Below, piece after piece: positions 17,028 through 25,847 of a DNA stretch of 64,000 bases. Source of the DNA: Alphaproteobacteria bacterium (GTDB taxonomy: Bacteria; Pseudomonadota; Alphaproteobacteria; JAEULC01); contig JADZDN010000193.1 of the NCBI GenBank assembly GCA_020851015.1, forward strand, positions 1-64,000, given 5' to 3'. The translations under genes and the position numbers were made by a program. Within the stretch, counting starts at the first letter, position 1; every line of letters begins with the position of its first letter. The notes under the pieces were generated by a model. The model saw only the letters and a program-made list of their open reading frames with translations, was not told the DNA's origin and made no database searches.

Positions 17028-17958
17028 CGTGCTGGTACACGGGCGTCAGCCAGTGCCGGTACTTGGCGACCTTGCCCTTGGTGATGTCGAAATAGAGGTC
17101 CTGGATCCGCTTGGTAAGCGGGCCGACCTTGCCGTCGCCCAGCGGATAGTGGTCGATCGACAGGATCGGCGTCACCTCCTGGCCGCTGCCGCAGAAGAAC
17201 CCCTCCTCGGATATGTAGGCCTCGGTGCGGTCGACGTCGCGCTCGACCACCTCGATCCCCAGATCGGTGCGGAACAGGTTGATCAGCGTCGCCCGGGTGA
17301 TGCTTTCCAGGATGTCGGCCGTGACGGGCGGCGTGATCACCACGCCGTCGCGCACCAGCATGATGCACGAGCCCGAGCTTTCCGAGATCTTGCCGCGATC
17401 GTTGAGCAGGATCGGCGTATGATAGCCATTGACCCGCGCTTCCACGTGGGCGAGGCGAGAATTGTGATAGTTGGCCGCCGCCTTGATCCGCGGCGGCATG
17501 GCGGTTTCCGAGTTGCGCCGCCAGGTGCTGATGCAGGTGTGGACGCCGGAGTAGACGCTCTTGGCGTGCGGCCGGCTGTAGGCCAGGACAAAGGCCCCCG
17601 TGCGGATCTCCTCGGGCAGGTAGCCGCCGGGCTCGCCCGTATCGAAATAGACGACGGGACGGAAGTGCACGGAGTCGGCGAACTTGTTGCGACGGATCAG
17701 TTGGATGAACGCGTCGGTGAACTCCTGGTCGGTATAGGGGATCGACATGCGCATGATCTTGGCCGACTGGCGCAAGCGGCGCAGATGCTCGGCGTTCTTG
17801 AAGATGTAGAGCTCGCGCTCGTCCTCGTTCCAATAGGCGCGCATGCCTTCGAACACGTTGCCGCCGCGAAGCACGGTATCGGCCGATACGTGCACCGTCG
17901 CCTGATCCCACGCGACGATCTTGCCGTCCATCCAAACAAATTCCGCGCGCTTGGCCAT
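17014..17958 (-). CDS. Class IV (branched-chain-type) PLP aminotransferase
   Basis: A 314-residue fold-type IV enzyme. The PLP lysine is K159 in RIKAAANYHNSRLA, and the usual RGGNVFEGMR (31-40) and SESSGSCIMLVRDG segments are present. Length and motifs match branched-chain amino acid aminotransferase and its relatives such as D-amino acid and omega-amine transaminases. It is the last gene of a minus-strand group of imino-acid and amino-acid redox enzymes (18121-21384), but a 162-base gap precedes it, so it may have its own promoter. It could supply or remove amino groups for that group; calling it IlvE is not justified here. Confidence 0.9.
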   Translation of the reverse strand: MAKRAEFVWMDGKIVAWDQATVHVSADTVLRGGNVFEGMRAYWNEDERELYIFKNAEHLRRLRQSAKIMRMSIPYTDQEFTDAFIQLIRRNKFADSVHFRPVVYFDTGEPGGYLPEEIRTGAFVLAYSRPHAKSVYSGVHTCISTWRRNSETAMPPRIKAAANYHNSRLAHVEARVNGYHTPILLNDRGKISESSGSCIMLVRDGVVITPPVTADILESITRATLINLFRTDLGIEVVERDVDRTEAYISEEGFFCGSGQEVTPILSIDHYPLGDGKVGPLTKRIQDLYFDITKGKVAKYRHWLTPVYQHVGAK

Positions 17959-18120
17959 TGCTTCCCCCGCTTTAACCGTTACATCTCTGACACAGGAACC
18001 GTGGGTACTGCCGCGACAGCATACGTTGCCGCAGCACCGACGCTGGAGTCAACGCATCCAGCCACAACGAGCGCTGCACGCAGGTATTGGCAGTACGGCG
18101 TCTTGCGCATCCTTCGGCCT

Positions 18121-19113
18121 TCAGCGCGACAGGCGCGGATCGGCGAGGCTCAGATCGGGCAGCCTGTGCCCGACCCCCTGCTGGCGCGCGCGCGCCAACA
18201 CCTCGATCGCCAAAGCCAAGTCGGCAATGCCGCTACCCATGCCTTTGTACAGGGTAAGGTCGGCATCGCGCGGCCGGCGCACGCCATTTGCCAATGTGGC
18301 GGCGAGCGAACGAACCTCGTTCCAGGCATTGCGCGCGCCATAGTAAGCGCGGAATTCGTCGGATAGATCGCGGACGGCTTCCGGCGAATCGGCGCAGACG
18401 AAGCCGCAGCGCGGCAATACGTCTGGTTGAAGCTCCGCGCGGCCCGAAACCGTGACGCTCACCGCGTTGACATGCGCGCCGCTCGCCAGCATCGCGGCCG
18501 ACAGCACGGGCGTGGTGACATGCGCCGCCGCCGTCACGACCGGCGCGCCTTCCGATGCCGCGGCGGCCGACGGCGATTCGACGATCTCGAAATCGAACGC
18601 CTCGCGCATCCGCGCCGCGAAACGCTGGCGATGCGCGGGCGTGGGGCTCCAGACCCGCAAGCGGCGCAGCTTGCGGACCACGGCGACAGCGGCCACTTGG
18701 GTCCAGGCTTGCCGGCCGCTGCCGATCACCGCCATTTCGTCCGCGCGCGCATCGGCAAGCAGCCGCGTTGCGATACCGGCCAACGCACCGGTGCGCAGCT
18801 GGCTGAGAGCGGTCGCCTCGATCACCGCACAGCGGTGGCCACTGGACGTGTCGAACAGGATGAGCTGGGGCCAGCCGCCATCCGGGCTCTGCACCCAGGT
18901 CTTGGTGGCCGCCAGGTTCGCCGACGGGAATGCCGCGCCCAGGGCCTGCAGCGCCTGGCGCTGCGCCCCGAACCGGACGAAAGTCTTGCCCATCCCGACG
19001 GCGTCGCCCTGCGCCTCGAGCAGCAGGCCGCGCTCGACCGCATCGATCGCGTCGGGCATGCCGACAAGTCGCACGACTTCCGCTTCCGTGATCCACAGCG
19101 CCGGATTGCTCAC
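18121..19113 (-). CDS. OCD/mu-crystallin family protein, probable ketimine (imino acid) reductase
   Basis: A 330-residue member of the ornithine cyclodeaminase/mu-crystallin family. The NAD(P) motif is GSGRQA (131-136); K71 (ATKTWVQ) and R107 (LRTGA) are the conserved substrate contacts. The Asp that makes ornithine cyclodeaminase a deaminase is absent: the NAVGGDCPGKTEL-type motif reads NAVSVTVSGRAEL with Thr221 at that place, so a ketimine or pyrroline-2-carboxylate reductase activity is more likely. The start is GTG at 19113, overlapping the stop of the Ldh_2 gene by 4 bases (GTGA), so the pair is coupled. Both proteins could act on cyclic imines, an unusual doubling. Confidence 0.88.
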   Translation of the reverse strand: MSNPALWITEAEVVRLVGMPDAIDAVERGLLLEAQGDAVGMGKTFVRFGAQRQALQALGAAFPSANLAATKTWVQSPDGGWPQLILFDTSSGHRCAVIEATALSQLRTGALAGIATRLLADARADEMAVIGSGRQAWTQVAAVAVVRKLRRLRVWSPTPAHRQRFAARMREAFDFEIVESPSAAAASEGAPVVTAAAHVTTPVLSAAMLASGAHVNAVSVTVSGRAELQPDVLPRCGFVCADSPEAVRDLSDEFRAYYGARNAWNEVRSLAATLANGVRRPRDADLTLYKGMGSGIADLALAIEVLARARQQGVGHRLPDLSLADPRLSR

Positions 19114-20135
19114 GGCTTCGAACCGGCCGAGGGTCCGGCAAAGGCGACCAGCCGGTCGTAGTCCGATCGCTCGACCGCGATCCCATCGCTGACGGCCTTG
19201 CGCCGCGCCTCGTGCCGGCGATCGCCGGGCAAGCGGTCGACACCGGCATCGGCCAACTCCGAGAACAGAAGCTCCAGGCGCTTGGCAAACCCGGGGCCGG
19301 CGAAAGGGGAAGGGTCGATCAGGAGTAGGAACTGGCCCGAACGCGACGTGGTGGCGCCGGGGTTGCCGGCCGAACGGTCCTCGAAGCCGAATTCGGCGCC
19401 GCCAACCGCAGCGGCCAGGATCTCGACCATCGCAGCGATCGCGCTGCCCTTGTGGGCGCCGAAAGGCAGGAATGCGCCTGGGCCCAGGATCGCCTCCGGG
19501 CTGGTGGTCGGCCGGCCGTCCGCATCGATCCCGACGCCCTCGGGCAGTGGGCGGCCCTCGCGCTGGCAGATCAGCATCTCGCCCTGGGACATCACGCTCG
19601 ACGCCTGGTCCCAGACGAAGGGCGCGCGCCCCGCGCGCGGACAGGCGAAGGCCATCGGGTTCGTGCCGAACAGCTTGCGCTTCGCGCTCCAGGGCGCGAT
19701 GCGCTTGCGGGAACTGACGCAGCTGATCGCAATGAATCCGGCCTCGGCGAAAGGCTCCACGTCGGGCCAAAGTGCCGCGAAATGGTGGCCATTGTGGACC
19801 GCCATTGCCGCTATTCCGCTCTTGCGGGCCATCTCCATCAGGCGGCCGCGGCCGGCATCCAGCGCCACCTGGGCGAAGCCGTTGCCGGCGTCGACCGAAA
19901 TCGCGCCAGGCGCGGTTTCCCGCAGGCGGGGGGTAGCCCGGCCGTCCAGCCATCCTGATCGCAACGCGGTCACGAAGCCCGGCAGGCGCAGGATGCCGTG
20001 CGAGTGGCAGCCGTCGCGCTCGGCGGCGGCGACCACACGCGCCACGATGCGGGCATTGGCGTCGCTGGCGCCGGCGGCAGCCAGCGCTTGCGCGACCAGC
20101 GCCTCCAGCGCCTCGATGCGAACGACGATCTTCAT
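19110..20135 (-). CDS. Ldh_2 (malate/L-lactate/piperideine-2-carboxylate reductase) family oxidoreductase
   Basis: A 341-residue protein of the type 2 malate/lactate dehydrogenase superfamily. The catalytic His and partner residues are in DGCHSHGILR (41-50), and GTNPMAFACPR is the nucleotide/substrate region typical of the group. Members include malate, lactate and ureidoglycolate dehydrogenases and the Delta1-piperideine/pyrroline-2-carboxylate reductase DpkA. The tight coupling with an OCD/mu-crystallin ketimine reductase-like gene and an upstream DAO-type FAD oxidase favours the imine-reductase branch, which is an inference. It follows the FAD oxidase gene by 76 bases on the same strand. 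Confidence 0.88.
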   Translation of the reverse strand: MKIVVRIEALEALVAQALAAAGASDANARIVARVVAAAERDGCHSHGILRLPGFVTALRSGWLDGRATPRLRETAPGAISVDAGNGFAQVALDAGRGRLMEMARKSGIAAMAVHNGHHFAALWPDVEPFAEAGFIAISCVSSRKRIAPWSAKRKLFGTNPMAFACPRAGRAPFVWDQASSVMSQGEMLICQREGRPLPEGVGIDADGRPTTSPEAILGPGAFLPFGAHKGSAIAAMVEILAAAVGGAEFGFEDRSAGNPGATTSRSGQFLLLIDPSPFAGPGFAKRLELLFSELADAGVDRLPGDRRHEARRKAVSDGIAVERSDYDRLVAFAGPSAGSKP

Positions 20136-20211
20136 CGGGTGGGCGGTCGTCCATCGTGGGCGCCGCCGGCGAGGGTCTCGAACGGGACCAGCGCGATGAA
20201 GCGCAGCGGCG

Positions 20212-21384
20212 TCATGCGTAGGGACCGATGTCCTGCAAGGGCTTGTTGTCGATCACGCGTTGGTAGGAAAGGCGGGACAAGTCGAGCGTCTGGTATCCGC
20301 CGTCAATCAGCAGCTCCTTGATCGCGCGGCCGGTCGCCGGCGCATGCTGCAACCCATGTCCCGAAAAGCCGATGCAGACGTAGAAATTGTCGCAACCGCC
20401 GATCCACCGGCCGATGATGGCATTGTTGTCCATCGTGTTCTGGTCGTAGTGGCAGGACCAGGCCGACTGCACCTTCAGTTCCGCGAACGCGGACACGCGC
20501 TGGGCCAGATCGGGCCACATATGGTCGTTGAACCAGTCGTAGTCGACATCCCAGTTGAAGCCGAACTTCTCGTTGTAGTTCGTCTTGCCGCTGATGAAGC
20601 CCTTGCCCTCGGGCCGGAAGCTGACATTGCTGCCGATGTGGCGGGCAGAGGTAAGGGGCCCCAGCTCCTGGCGCACTTCGAAATAGAAGGTCAAGCGACG
20701 CATCGGCTGCACCGGGATCTTCATGCCCAACGCTTCGCACAGGGCGATGCCCCAGCAATTGGCCGCATTGATCACGATATCGGCCTTCACGACCTCGCCC
20801 GACGCGAGCACCAGCGCCTGGATGCGCTTGTCGGTTCGCTGGAAATCGACCACGCGATCCTTGATGTACTCGGCGCCGAGGCTGATCGCCTTCTTGCGCA
20901 TCCCTATCAGCGCGGAATAGGGGTCGATAAATCCGTCATCCGGCGAGAACAGCGCAGCGTCGATGTCGTCGACATTCAGCGATGGAAAGCGATGCTTTAC
21001 GCCTTTGCGGTCGAGCAGTTCGACCCGCACGCCGTTGGCGATGTGCACCTTCCAGTTCTGCACCAGCGTTTCGACTTGGCCGGGCCCGCTGCCCAGCCAT
21101 GTGTACCCGATGCGCCGGAAATTGATCGAACCCGGCGGTTGGCCGTCGATCGCCATCAGCGCATCGAAATTGCCGTAGATTTCGTGACCGTAGTCCGACA
21201 TCGCGATGCATTCGGGGATCGAGAAGATGCGACGCACGCCGCCGGTCGACCGCGGCGTCGCAGCGTGTTCGTAGGTCGGATCCGGCTCGATCACGACAAC
21301 CTTGCCGGCGCGGCCGCTGGCCATCAGGTGATAGGCGATCGAAGATCCGTTGATTCCGCCGCCGATAATCGCGACATCAGCCAT
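20212..21384 (-). CDS. FAD-dependent amino-acid oxidase/dehydrogenase, DAO family (sarcosine-oxidase-beta-like)
   Basis: A 390-residue flavoprotein with the N-terminal FAD motif VAIIGGGINGSSIAYHL, the segment ATPRSTGGVRRIFS typical of sarcosine/dimethylglycine oxidase beta-type proteins, and the C-terminal FSGHGLQHAPATGRAI. These enzymes oxidise N-methyl or cyclic secondary amino acids to imines. It leads the minus-strand group with the Ldh_2 and OCD genes, consistent with oxidation and reduction of cyclic imino acids such as proline or pipecolate derivatives (inference). A 15-base dyad typical of LysR binding lies about 105 bases upstream, and a LysR gene follows further upstream. Confidence 0.9.
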   Translation of the reverse strand: MADVAIIGGGINGSSIAYHLMASGRAGKVVVIEPDPTYEHAATPRSTGGVRRIFSIPECIAMSDYGHEIYGNFDALMAIDGQPPGSINFRRIGYTWLGSGPGQVETLVQNWKVHIANGVRVELLDRKGVKHRFPSLNVDDIDAALFSPDDGFIDPYSALIGMRKKAISLGAEYIKDRVVDFQRTDKRIQALVLASGEVVKADIVINAANCWGIALCEALGMKIPVQPMRRLTFYFEVRQELGPLTSARHIGSNVSFRPEGKGFISGKTNYNEKFGFNWDVDYDWFNDHMWPDLAQRVSAFAELKVQSAWSCHYDQNTMDNNAIIGRWIGGCDNFYVCIGFSGHGLQHAPATGRAIKELLIDGGYQTLDLSRLSYQRVIDNKPLQDIGPYA

Positions 21385-21489
21385 TGCCGGTAAGCCCCCA
21401 ATTAGGCCTCGGCGCGCACGGACAAGGCCAGGATAGACTACAATCTACGCTTCAAGCTGCGCCCGCACCAGCACCGCCCGCATACCGAG

Positions 21490-21504
21490 CAATCGGCGCG
21501 ATTG
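21490..21504. promoter_or_regulatory. Perfect dyad CAATCG-GCG-CGATTG, candidate LysR-type operator
   Basis: Two perfect 6-base arms separated by 3 bases lie in the 168-base gap upstream of the DAO-type oxidase (20212-21384) and just after the LysR gene. LysR proteins bind 15-base interrupted dyads in this position relative to a target. Assignment to the neighbouring LysR is inference. Confidence 0.5.
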
Positions 21505-21552
21505 TTATCGACAAGGGAATTCTATTGATGTCGCCTATCGGATCGACACGCG

Positions 21553-22452
21553 CTACAGCGACAAGTCGCCAATCGTGTCCTTCAGCTTTTCGCGCGTGAG
21601 TTTGACGACCGATCGGACCGGGGCAGGCATGTCCCCCAAATGATAGGCCATCCCGTACTCCAGCTTTGGAAGCGGCGGATCGCTCGTCAGGCGTCTCAAC
21701 CGCGCAAACTGCCGGTACAACTCCGGCGCCGCGGCGGGCAGGATGCCAACCCCAAATCCGGCCTGGATCAGCTGTGCGCGCGGCAGCAGTCCGGTACAGG
21801 TGTGCAGGACGCGCGGCTCGACCCCCGCGCCGCGAAACCAGTCCATGCAAATGCGATGCAGGGAGGAACCGATCGCGTCCGTCACCACCGGGACATTGGC
21901 AAGATCGGCCGGCCTTGCCGTGGCCGGCAAACGGTCGACCCCCGGACCTGCGATCCAGGCCAGGTCGATCGCGCGCAACGGCAGATAGCCATGAGAGGGA
22001 TGCGCGATGGGCCCCAGCATGAATGCCAAGTCGATCTCGTTCCGCAATAGCTGTTGATAGATCGTCGTACTCATGTCTACCCGCAGGGTCACCTCGATTC
22101 CCTTGTATTCCGCGGACAGCAGCTTCAGGAGCTTGGGCAGCCAGCCGATGGCAACGGCGTGAGTCGCGCCGATCCGTACAAGCCCCTGTACTGATCCAAG
22201 GTTGCCCGCGCGCTCCTGCAGCTCGGCCGACAGTCCGGCGATGCGCTCGGCATAGCGCAGCAGTTCGCTGCCCTGGCGCGACAGGCGCACGCGACGCGAT
22301 GTTCGGGTAAACAGCGGAACTCCCAGCGCTTCCTCGAGTTCGCGGATGCGAGCGGAGATCGCGGGTTGGGTGGTCCGCAGATGCTTCGCGGTCTCGCGAA
22401 AGCTGCTCAGGCGGGCCAGCCAGACAAAGGTTTCTATTTGCTTCAGATTCAT
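21553..22452 (-). CDS. LysR-family transcriptional regulator
   Basis: A 299-residue LysR protein starting with the usual MNLKQIETFVWLARLSSF and a helix-turn-helix around residues 17-40 (TAKHLRTTQPAISARIRELE), followed by a periplasmic-binding-protein-like effector domain. I chose ATG at 22452, which gives the canonical N-terminus; the open frame extends 14 codons further upstream without support. It lies upstream of and co-directional with the DAO/Ldh_2/OCD genes and is divergent from the acyl-CoA dehydrogenase, so it could control either side. Candidate sites are at 21490-21504 and 22561-22577. Confidence 0.93.
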   Translation of the reverse strand: MNLKQIETFVWLARLSSFRETAKHLRTTQPAISARIRELEEALGVPLFTRTSRRVRLSRQGSELLRYAERIAGLSAELQERAGNLGSVQGLVRIGATHAVAIGWLPKLLKLLSAEYKGIEVTLRVDMSTTIYQQLLRNEIDLAFMLGPIAHPSHGYLPLRAIDLAWIAGPGVDRLPATARPADLANVPVVTDAIGSSLHRICMDWFRGAGVEPRVLHTCTGLLPRAQLIQAGFGVGILPAAAPELYRQFARLRRLTSDPPLPKLEYGMAYHLGDMPAPVRSVVKLTREKLKDTIGDLSL

Positions 22453-22560
22453 TGGCGGCAGGTCGAGCGTGTCAAATTTCTCACGCCAGGACAAGCCGCG
22501 CCGGGCCCGTCGCGAACCGCGCTAGGCAAACCGGCTCTGCCTCGGCTATGACTCGAAACC

Positions 22561-22577
22561 CTTGGCTGCCTAGCAAG
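22561..22577. promoter_or_regulatory. CTTG-N9-CAAG element, candidate LysR box
   Basis: The element contains a T-N11-A core and lies in the 164-base divergent gap between LysR and the acyl-CoA dehydrogenase, 40 bases before the latter. A further inverted pair GCTAGGC (22521-22527) and GCCTAGC (22568-22574) overlaps it. Position fits autoregulation by the divergent LysR gene; this was not verified. Confidence 0.35.
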
Positions 22578-22616
22578 GCCGGACGGCGATGGTTTCGTTT
22601 CCTGGAGTAGGTCGTA

Positions 22617-23768
22617 TTGGATTTCGACCTTAGCCCCGAGCAAAGGCTCTTCTCCGACAGCGTCGCGCAGTTCGCTCGCCGGCATCTGGCCGCTGGCGCG
22701 ACGGTCCGGGCGCGCGACCCGGCTTTCCCGTTCGACGTCGCGCGGTTGATGAGCGCACAGGGGCTGCTTGGCATCACCATTCCCGAGGCCCATGGCGGCC
22801 AAGGCGGGACCTTGATGGACGCGGTGCTGGCGATCGAAGCGGTCGCCGCCATTTGCCCGCGCAGCGCCGACGTGGTGCAGGCCGGCAATTTCGGCCCGAT
22901 CCGCACCTTCGCCGAGTACGCCAATGACGGCCTGAGGGCGCGCGTGTTGCCGCGCCTGTTGTCCGGCGAGGCCGCCATCGGCCTCGGCATGTCGGAACCG
23001 GACGCCGGGTCGGCGGTGACCGAGCTCGCCACCACCGCGAAGAAAGCGGAGGGCGGATTCCGCGTCAGCGGCAGCAAGGTGTTCATGACGCACAGCCTCG
23101 ATGCCGCCTTTCTGCTGGTCTACGCGCGGTTCGGGCCCGGCGTGGACGGAATCGGCGCGCTGCTGATCGACGCGGCTGCGCCTGGCATCTCGTTCGGCGA
23201 ACCCGTCCGCTACATGAGTGGCGAACAGTGGCGCCAAGTCTATATCGACGACTGCTTCGTGCCGGACACCGACATCGTCGTCGGCGCCGGCGGCTTCAAG
23301 CGCCTCATCACCGGATTCAACGCCGAGCGTATCGGCAATGCCACGCGCTCGCTGGCGCTGGGCCGCCACGCCTTCATGCTGGCCCGCGACTACGCGCTGG
23401 CACGCATGCAGTTTGGCCGCCGGATCGCCGAATTCCAGGGAATCCAGTGGAAGTTCGCCGACATGGAGGCATCCTTGCGCGCGGCGCAGTTGCTTCTCTA
23501 CAAGGCTGCGGTCGCCGCCGACCGGGGCCTGCCCGACGCCCAGGACACGGCGATCGCCAAGTATCTGTGCAACAAAGCGGGGTTCGAGGTGGCGAACGAG
23601 GCGATGCAGGTCGCCGGCGGGGCCGGGTTCAGCGAAATGTCGCTGATCGACTACTGCATGCGACGGACCCGCGGCTGGATGATCGCGGGCGGCTCGCTCG
23701 AGATGATGCGCAACCGCATTGCCGAGGGGGTCTTCGGCGTGCGCTTCGGCCAACGTCGCAAGGACTGA
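22617..23768 (+). CDS. Acyl-CoA dehydrogenase family protein
   Basis: A 383-residue flavoprotein of acyl-CoA dehydrogenase length: MDFDLSPEQRLFSDSVAQFA start, GLGMSEPDAGSAVTEL in the FAD/substrate region, and a C-terminal GGAGFSEMSLIDYCMRRTR helix. The usual catalytic Glu in the YEGT-type motif is not present (the stretch reads MIAGGSLEMMRNRIA), so the base must come from another position or the reaction differs. The start is TTG at 22617 with GGAG 9 bases upstream. The NDP-forming acyl-CoA synthetase gene follows after 18 bases, so the pair probably activates and then oxidises one carboxylic acid. Confidence 0.9.
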   Translation: MDFDLSPEQRLFSDSVAQFARRHLAAGATVRARDPAFPFDVARLMSAQGLLGITIPEAHGGQGGTLMDAVLAIEAVAAICPRSADVVQAGNFGPIRTFAEYANDGLRARVLPRLLSGEAAIGLGMSEPDAGSAVTELATTAKKAEGGFRVSGSKVFMTHSLDAAFLLVYARFGPGVDGIGALLIDAAAPGISFGEPVRYMSGEQWRQVYIDDCFVPDTDIVVGAGGFKRLITGFNAERIGNATRSLALGRHAFMLARDYALARMQFGRRIAEFQGIQWKFADMEASLRAAQLLLYKAAVAADRGLPDAQDTAIAKYLCNKAGFEVANEAMQVAGGAGFSEMSLIDYCMRRTRGWMIAGGSLEMMRNRIAEGVFGVRFGQRRKD

Positions 23769-23786
23769 TTCACGGCAAGCCGAGCC

Positions 23787-25841
23787 ATGCTGTACCGGAA
23801 CCTGTTCGAGCCACGCTCGGTGGCCGTGATCGGCGCATCCGACGATCCGGGCAAAACCACGGGACGGCCCCTCGCCTATCTGCAGAAAAGCGGATTTCGC
23901 GGCCGGATCTGGCCGGTCAATCCCCGTTCCTTCGTAGCCGGAGAGGCACGTTCGGTTCCCTCCCTGCGCGATGTACCCGGGCCGGTCGACCATTGCTTCG
24001 TCCTCCTCACCGGCGCGGCGCAGCGTGCGGCGATCGACGACTGCATCGCGCGGGCGGTGCCGCTGGTGTCGATCCTCGACGGTGCGCTTCTCGAACAGGA
24101 GGAGGGCCGCGCGTGGTTCGCGGCGGCGTTGCGGCGCGCGCGGGTGGCGGGCACGCGCATTCTGGGGCCCAACAGCATCGGGGTCGTGAACAATGCCAAC
24201 GGGCTTTGCCTGACCGCGAACGCGGCCTTCGCGTCCGCGCCATTTCCCGCCGGACGGCTGGCCTTGCTGTCGCAGAGCGGCAGCATTATCGGCTCGCTGA
24301 CCAGCCGCGCCCACGAAGCGGGGATCGCGTTCTCGAAACTGGTATCGGTCGGCAACGAGGCCGACCTGGAATTCGCCGAGCTGGGCGAGGCACTTTGCGC
24401 CGATCCCGCCACCGACGCGATCCTGTTGTTCATCGAGACGGTGCGCGACGGGCCCGCCTTGCAGCGATTCGCGGCGGCCGCCCGCGCCGCGGGGAAGCCC
24501 GTGCTGTGCTACCTGCTCGGTCGCTCGGCCGTGGGCCAGCGTCTGGCGGCTTCGCATACCGGCGCCATGCTGCAGCCCTTCGTCTTCATTGAAACGATGC
24601 TGCGCGAGCTCGGCATCGTCGTGATCGATAATTTCGAGGCGCTTTACGAGTCGGCGCCGCTGTTCGTCGGGCGCCGCCCGCCACCCGCGCCGGAAGGCCG
24701 GCCGATCGCCGTGGTTGCCACGACGGGCGGTGGCGCGGCGATGGTGGTCGACCGGTTGGGCCTTGCCGGCGTGACGCCGGCCGCGCCGTCGCCCGCGGTC
24801 CGGACGCGACTTGGTGCCCTGCCCACGCCGGTCAAGATCGGGGAGATCGTCGATCTTACGCTCGCGGGCGTGCGCCCGGACGTGGTGACCGGGGCGCTGG
24901 ATGCGTTGATCAACTCGGGCGAGCACGGGCTGGTGCTGATGGTGGTCGGATCCTCGGCCCGGCACCAGCCGGAAAAGGCCACCAGCCCGCTGACCGCGTT
25001 CGCGCGATCCCCGGTGCCGTTGGCGGTCCTCGCGCTGCCCGAGGCGCCCGCCGCGCGCGTGGCGCTTAACGCGGCCGGGATTGCCGCCTTCCGGACGCCG
25101 GAGGCCTGTACGGCAGCGATCCAGGCCTATATGGCGTGGTGCGCGCCGCGCAACCTTGTTCCGGTCCGGCCGGCGCCGGCGGGCGGCGCGTCCAGGCCGC
25201 TCGACGAAGCGGGCGCGAAGGAATTGGTGGCACGCAGCGGCATTGCCACGCCCCGGCGGCGGGTCTTGCGGACGGGCAATGACGGCATCGAAGGGCTGGC
25301 GTTTCCGGTCGTGGCGAAGATTTTATCGGCCGATATTCCGCACAAGACCGAGGTGGGCGGCGTCGCGCTTGGGATTGCGGATGCCGCGGCATTGAACGAC
25401 GCGCTCCGGCGCATCGCCGCCTCCGTCGCGGCCAAGGCTCCGGCGGCGCGCATCGAGGGCTACCTGGTCGAGGAACAGGCGTCCGGCGTTTGCGAGCTGC
25501 TGGTCGCGTTCAGCCGCACGCGGCTGGGCGCATTCGTGTCCGTGGGAGCCGGAGGCATTGCCGCCGAGCTGTCGCGCGACGTCCAGCTCCGGCTGGCGCC
25601 GGTCGACGAGGCGACCGCGGAATCCATGTTGCGCGGCCTGCGCGTTTTTCCGTTGCTGGACGGCTATCGCGGCCGCACGCGCGCGGATGTCGCGGCGGCG
25701 CGTCAAGCGATCGTGCGCCTGTCGCGCCTCGCCGACGAAGCGCCCGACGTGCTGGAGGCCGAGATCAATCCCCTCGTGGTCGGAGCGGAAAACCGAGGTG
25801 CCACGGCCGTGGACGCGCTGGTCGTGCTGGCGGCGCGCTGA
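23787..25841 (+). CDS. NDP-forming acyl-CoA synthetase (acetate-CoA ligase family), fused alpha and beta domains
   Basis: A 684-residue fusion: CoA-binding Rossmann domain (RSVAVIGASDDPGKTTGRP, 10-28), succinyl-CoA-synthetase-like domains with the phosphorylatable His257 in AASHTGAM, and a C-terminal ATP-grasp domain (about 450-684; ATPRRRV, VAKILSADIPHKTEVGGV). It forms an acyl-CoA from acid, CoA and ATP with ADP release, or runs in reverse to conserve energy. Its neighbour upstream is an acyl-CoA dehydrogenase. Related proteins include feruloyl-CoA synthetases and pimeloyl/acetyl synthetases; the acid used here cannot be assigned. It converges on the LysR gene with 6 bases between. Confidence 0.9.
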   Translation: MLYRNLFEPRSVAVIGASDDPGKTTGRPLAYLQKSGFRGRIWPVNPRSFVAGEARSVPSLRDVPGPVDHCFVLLTGAAQRAAIDDCIARAVPLVSILDGALLEQEEGRAWFAAALRRARVAGTRILGPNSIGVVNNANGLCLTANAAFASAPFPAGRLALLSQSGSIIGSLTSRAHEAGIAFSKLVSVGNEADLEFAELGEALCADPATDAILLFIETVRDGPALQRFAAAARAAGKPVLCYLLGRSAVGQRLAASHTGAMLQPFVFIETMLRELGIVVIDNFEALYESAPLFVGRRPPPAPEGRPIAVVATTGGGAAMVVDRLGLAGVTPAAPSPAVRTRLGALPTPVKIGEIVDLTLAGVRPDVVTGALDALINSGEHGLVLMVVGSSARHQPEKATSPLTAFARSPVPLAVLALPEAPAARVALNAAGIAAFRTPEACTAAIQAYMAWCAPRNLVPVRPAPAGGASRPLDEAGAKELVARSGIATPRRRVLRTGNDGIEGLAFPVVAKILSADIPHKTEVGGVALGIADAAALNDALRRIAASVAAKAPAARIEGYLVEEQASGVCELLVAFSRTRLGAFVSVGAGGIAAELSRDVQLRLAPVDEATAESMLRGLRVFPLLDGYRGRTRADVAAARQAIVRLSRLADEAPDVLEAEINPLVVGAENRGATAVDALVVLAAR

Positions 25842-25847
25842 CGTCGG

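Noticed and set aside
18121..19113. Ornithine cyclodeaminase assignment
   Set aside because: The Asp essential for deamination is replaced by Thr221, so cyclodeaminase activity is not supported although the fold is the OCD family.
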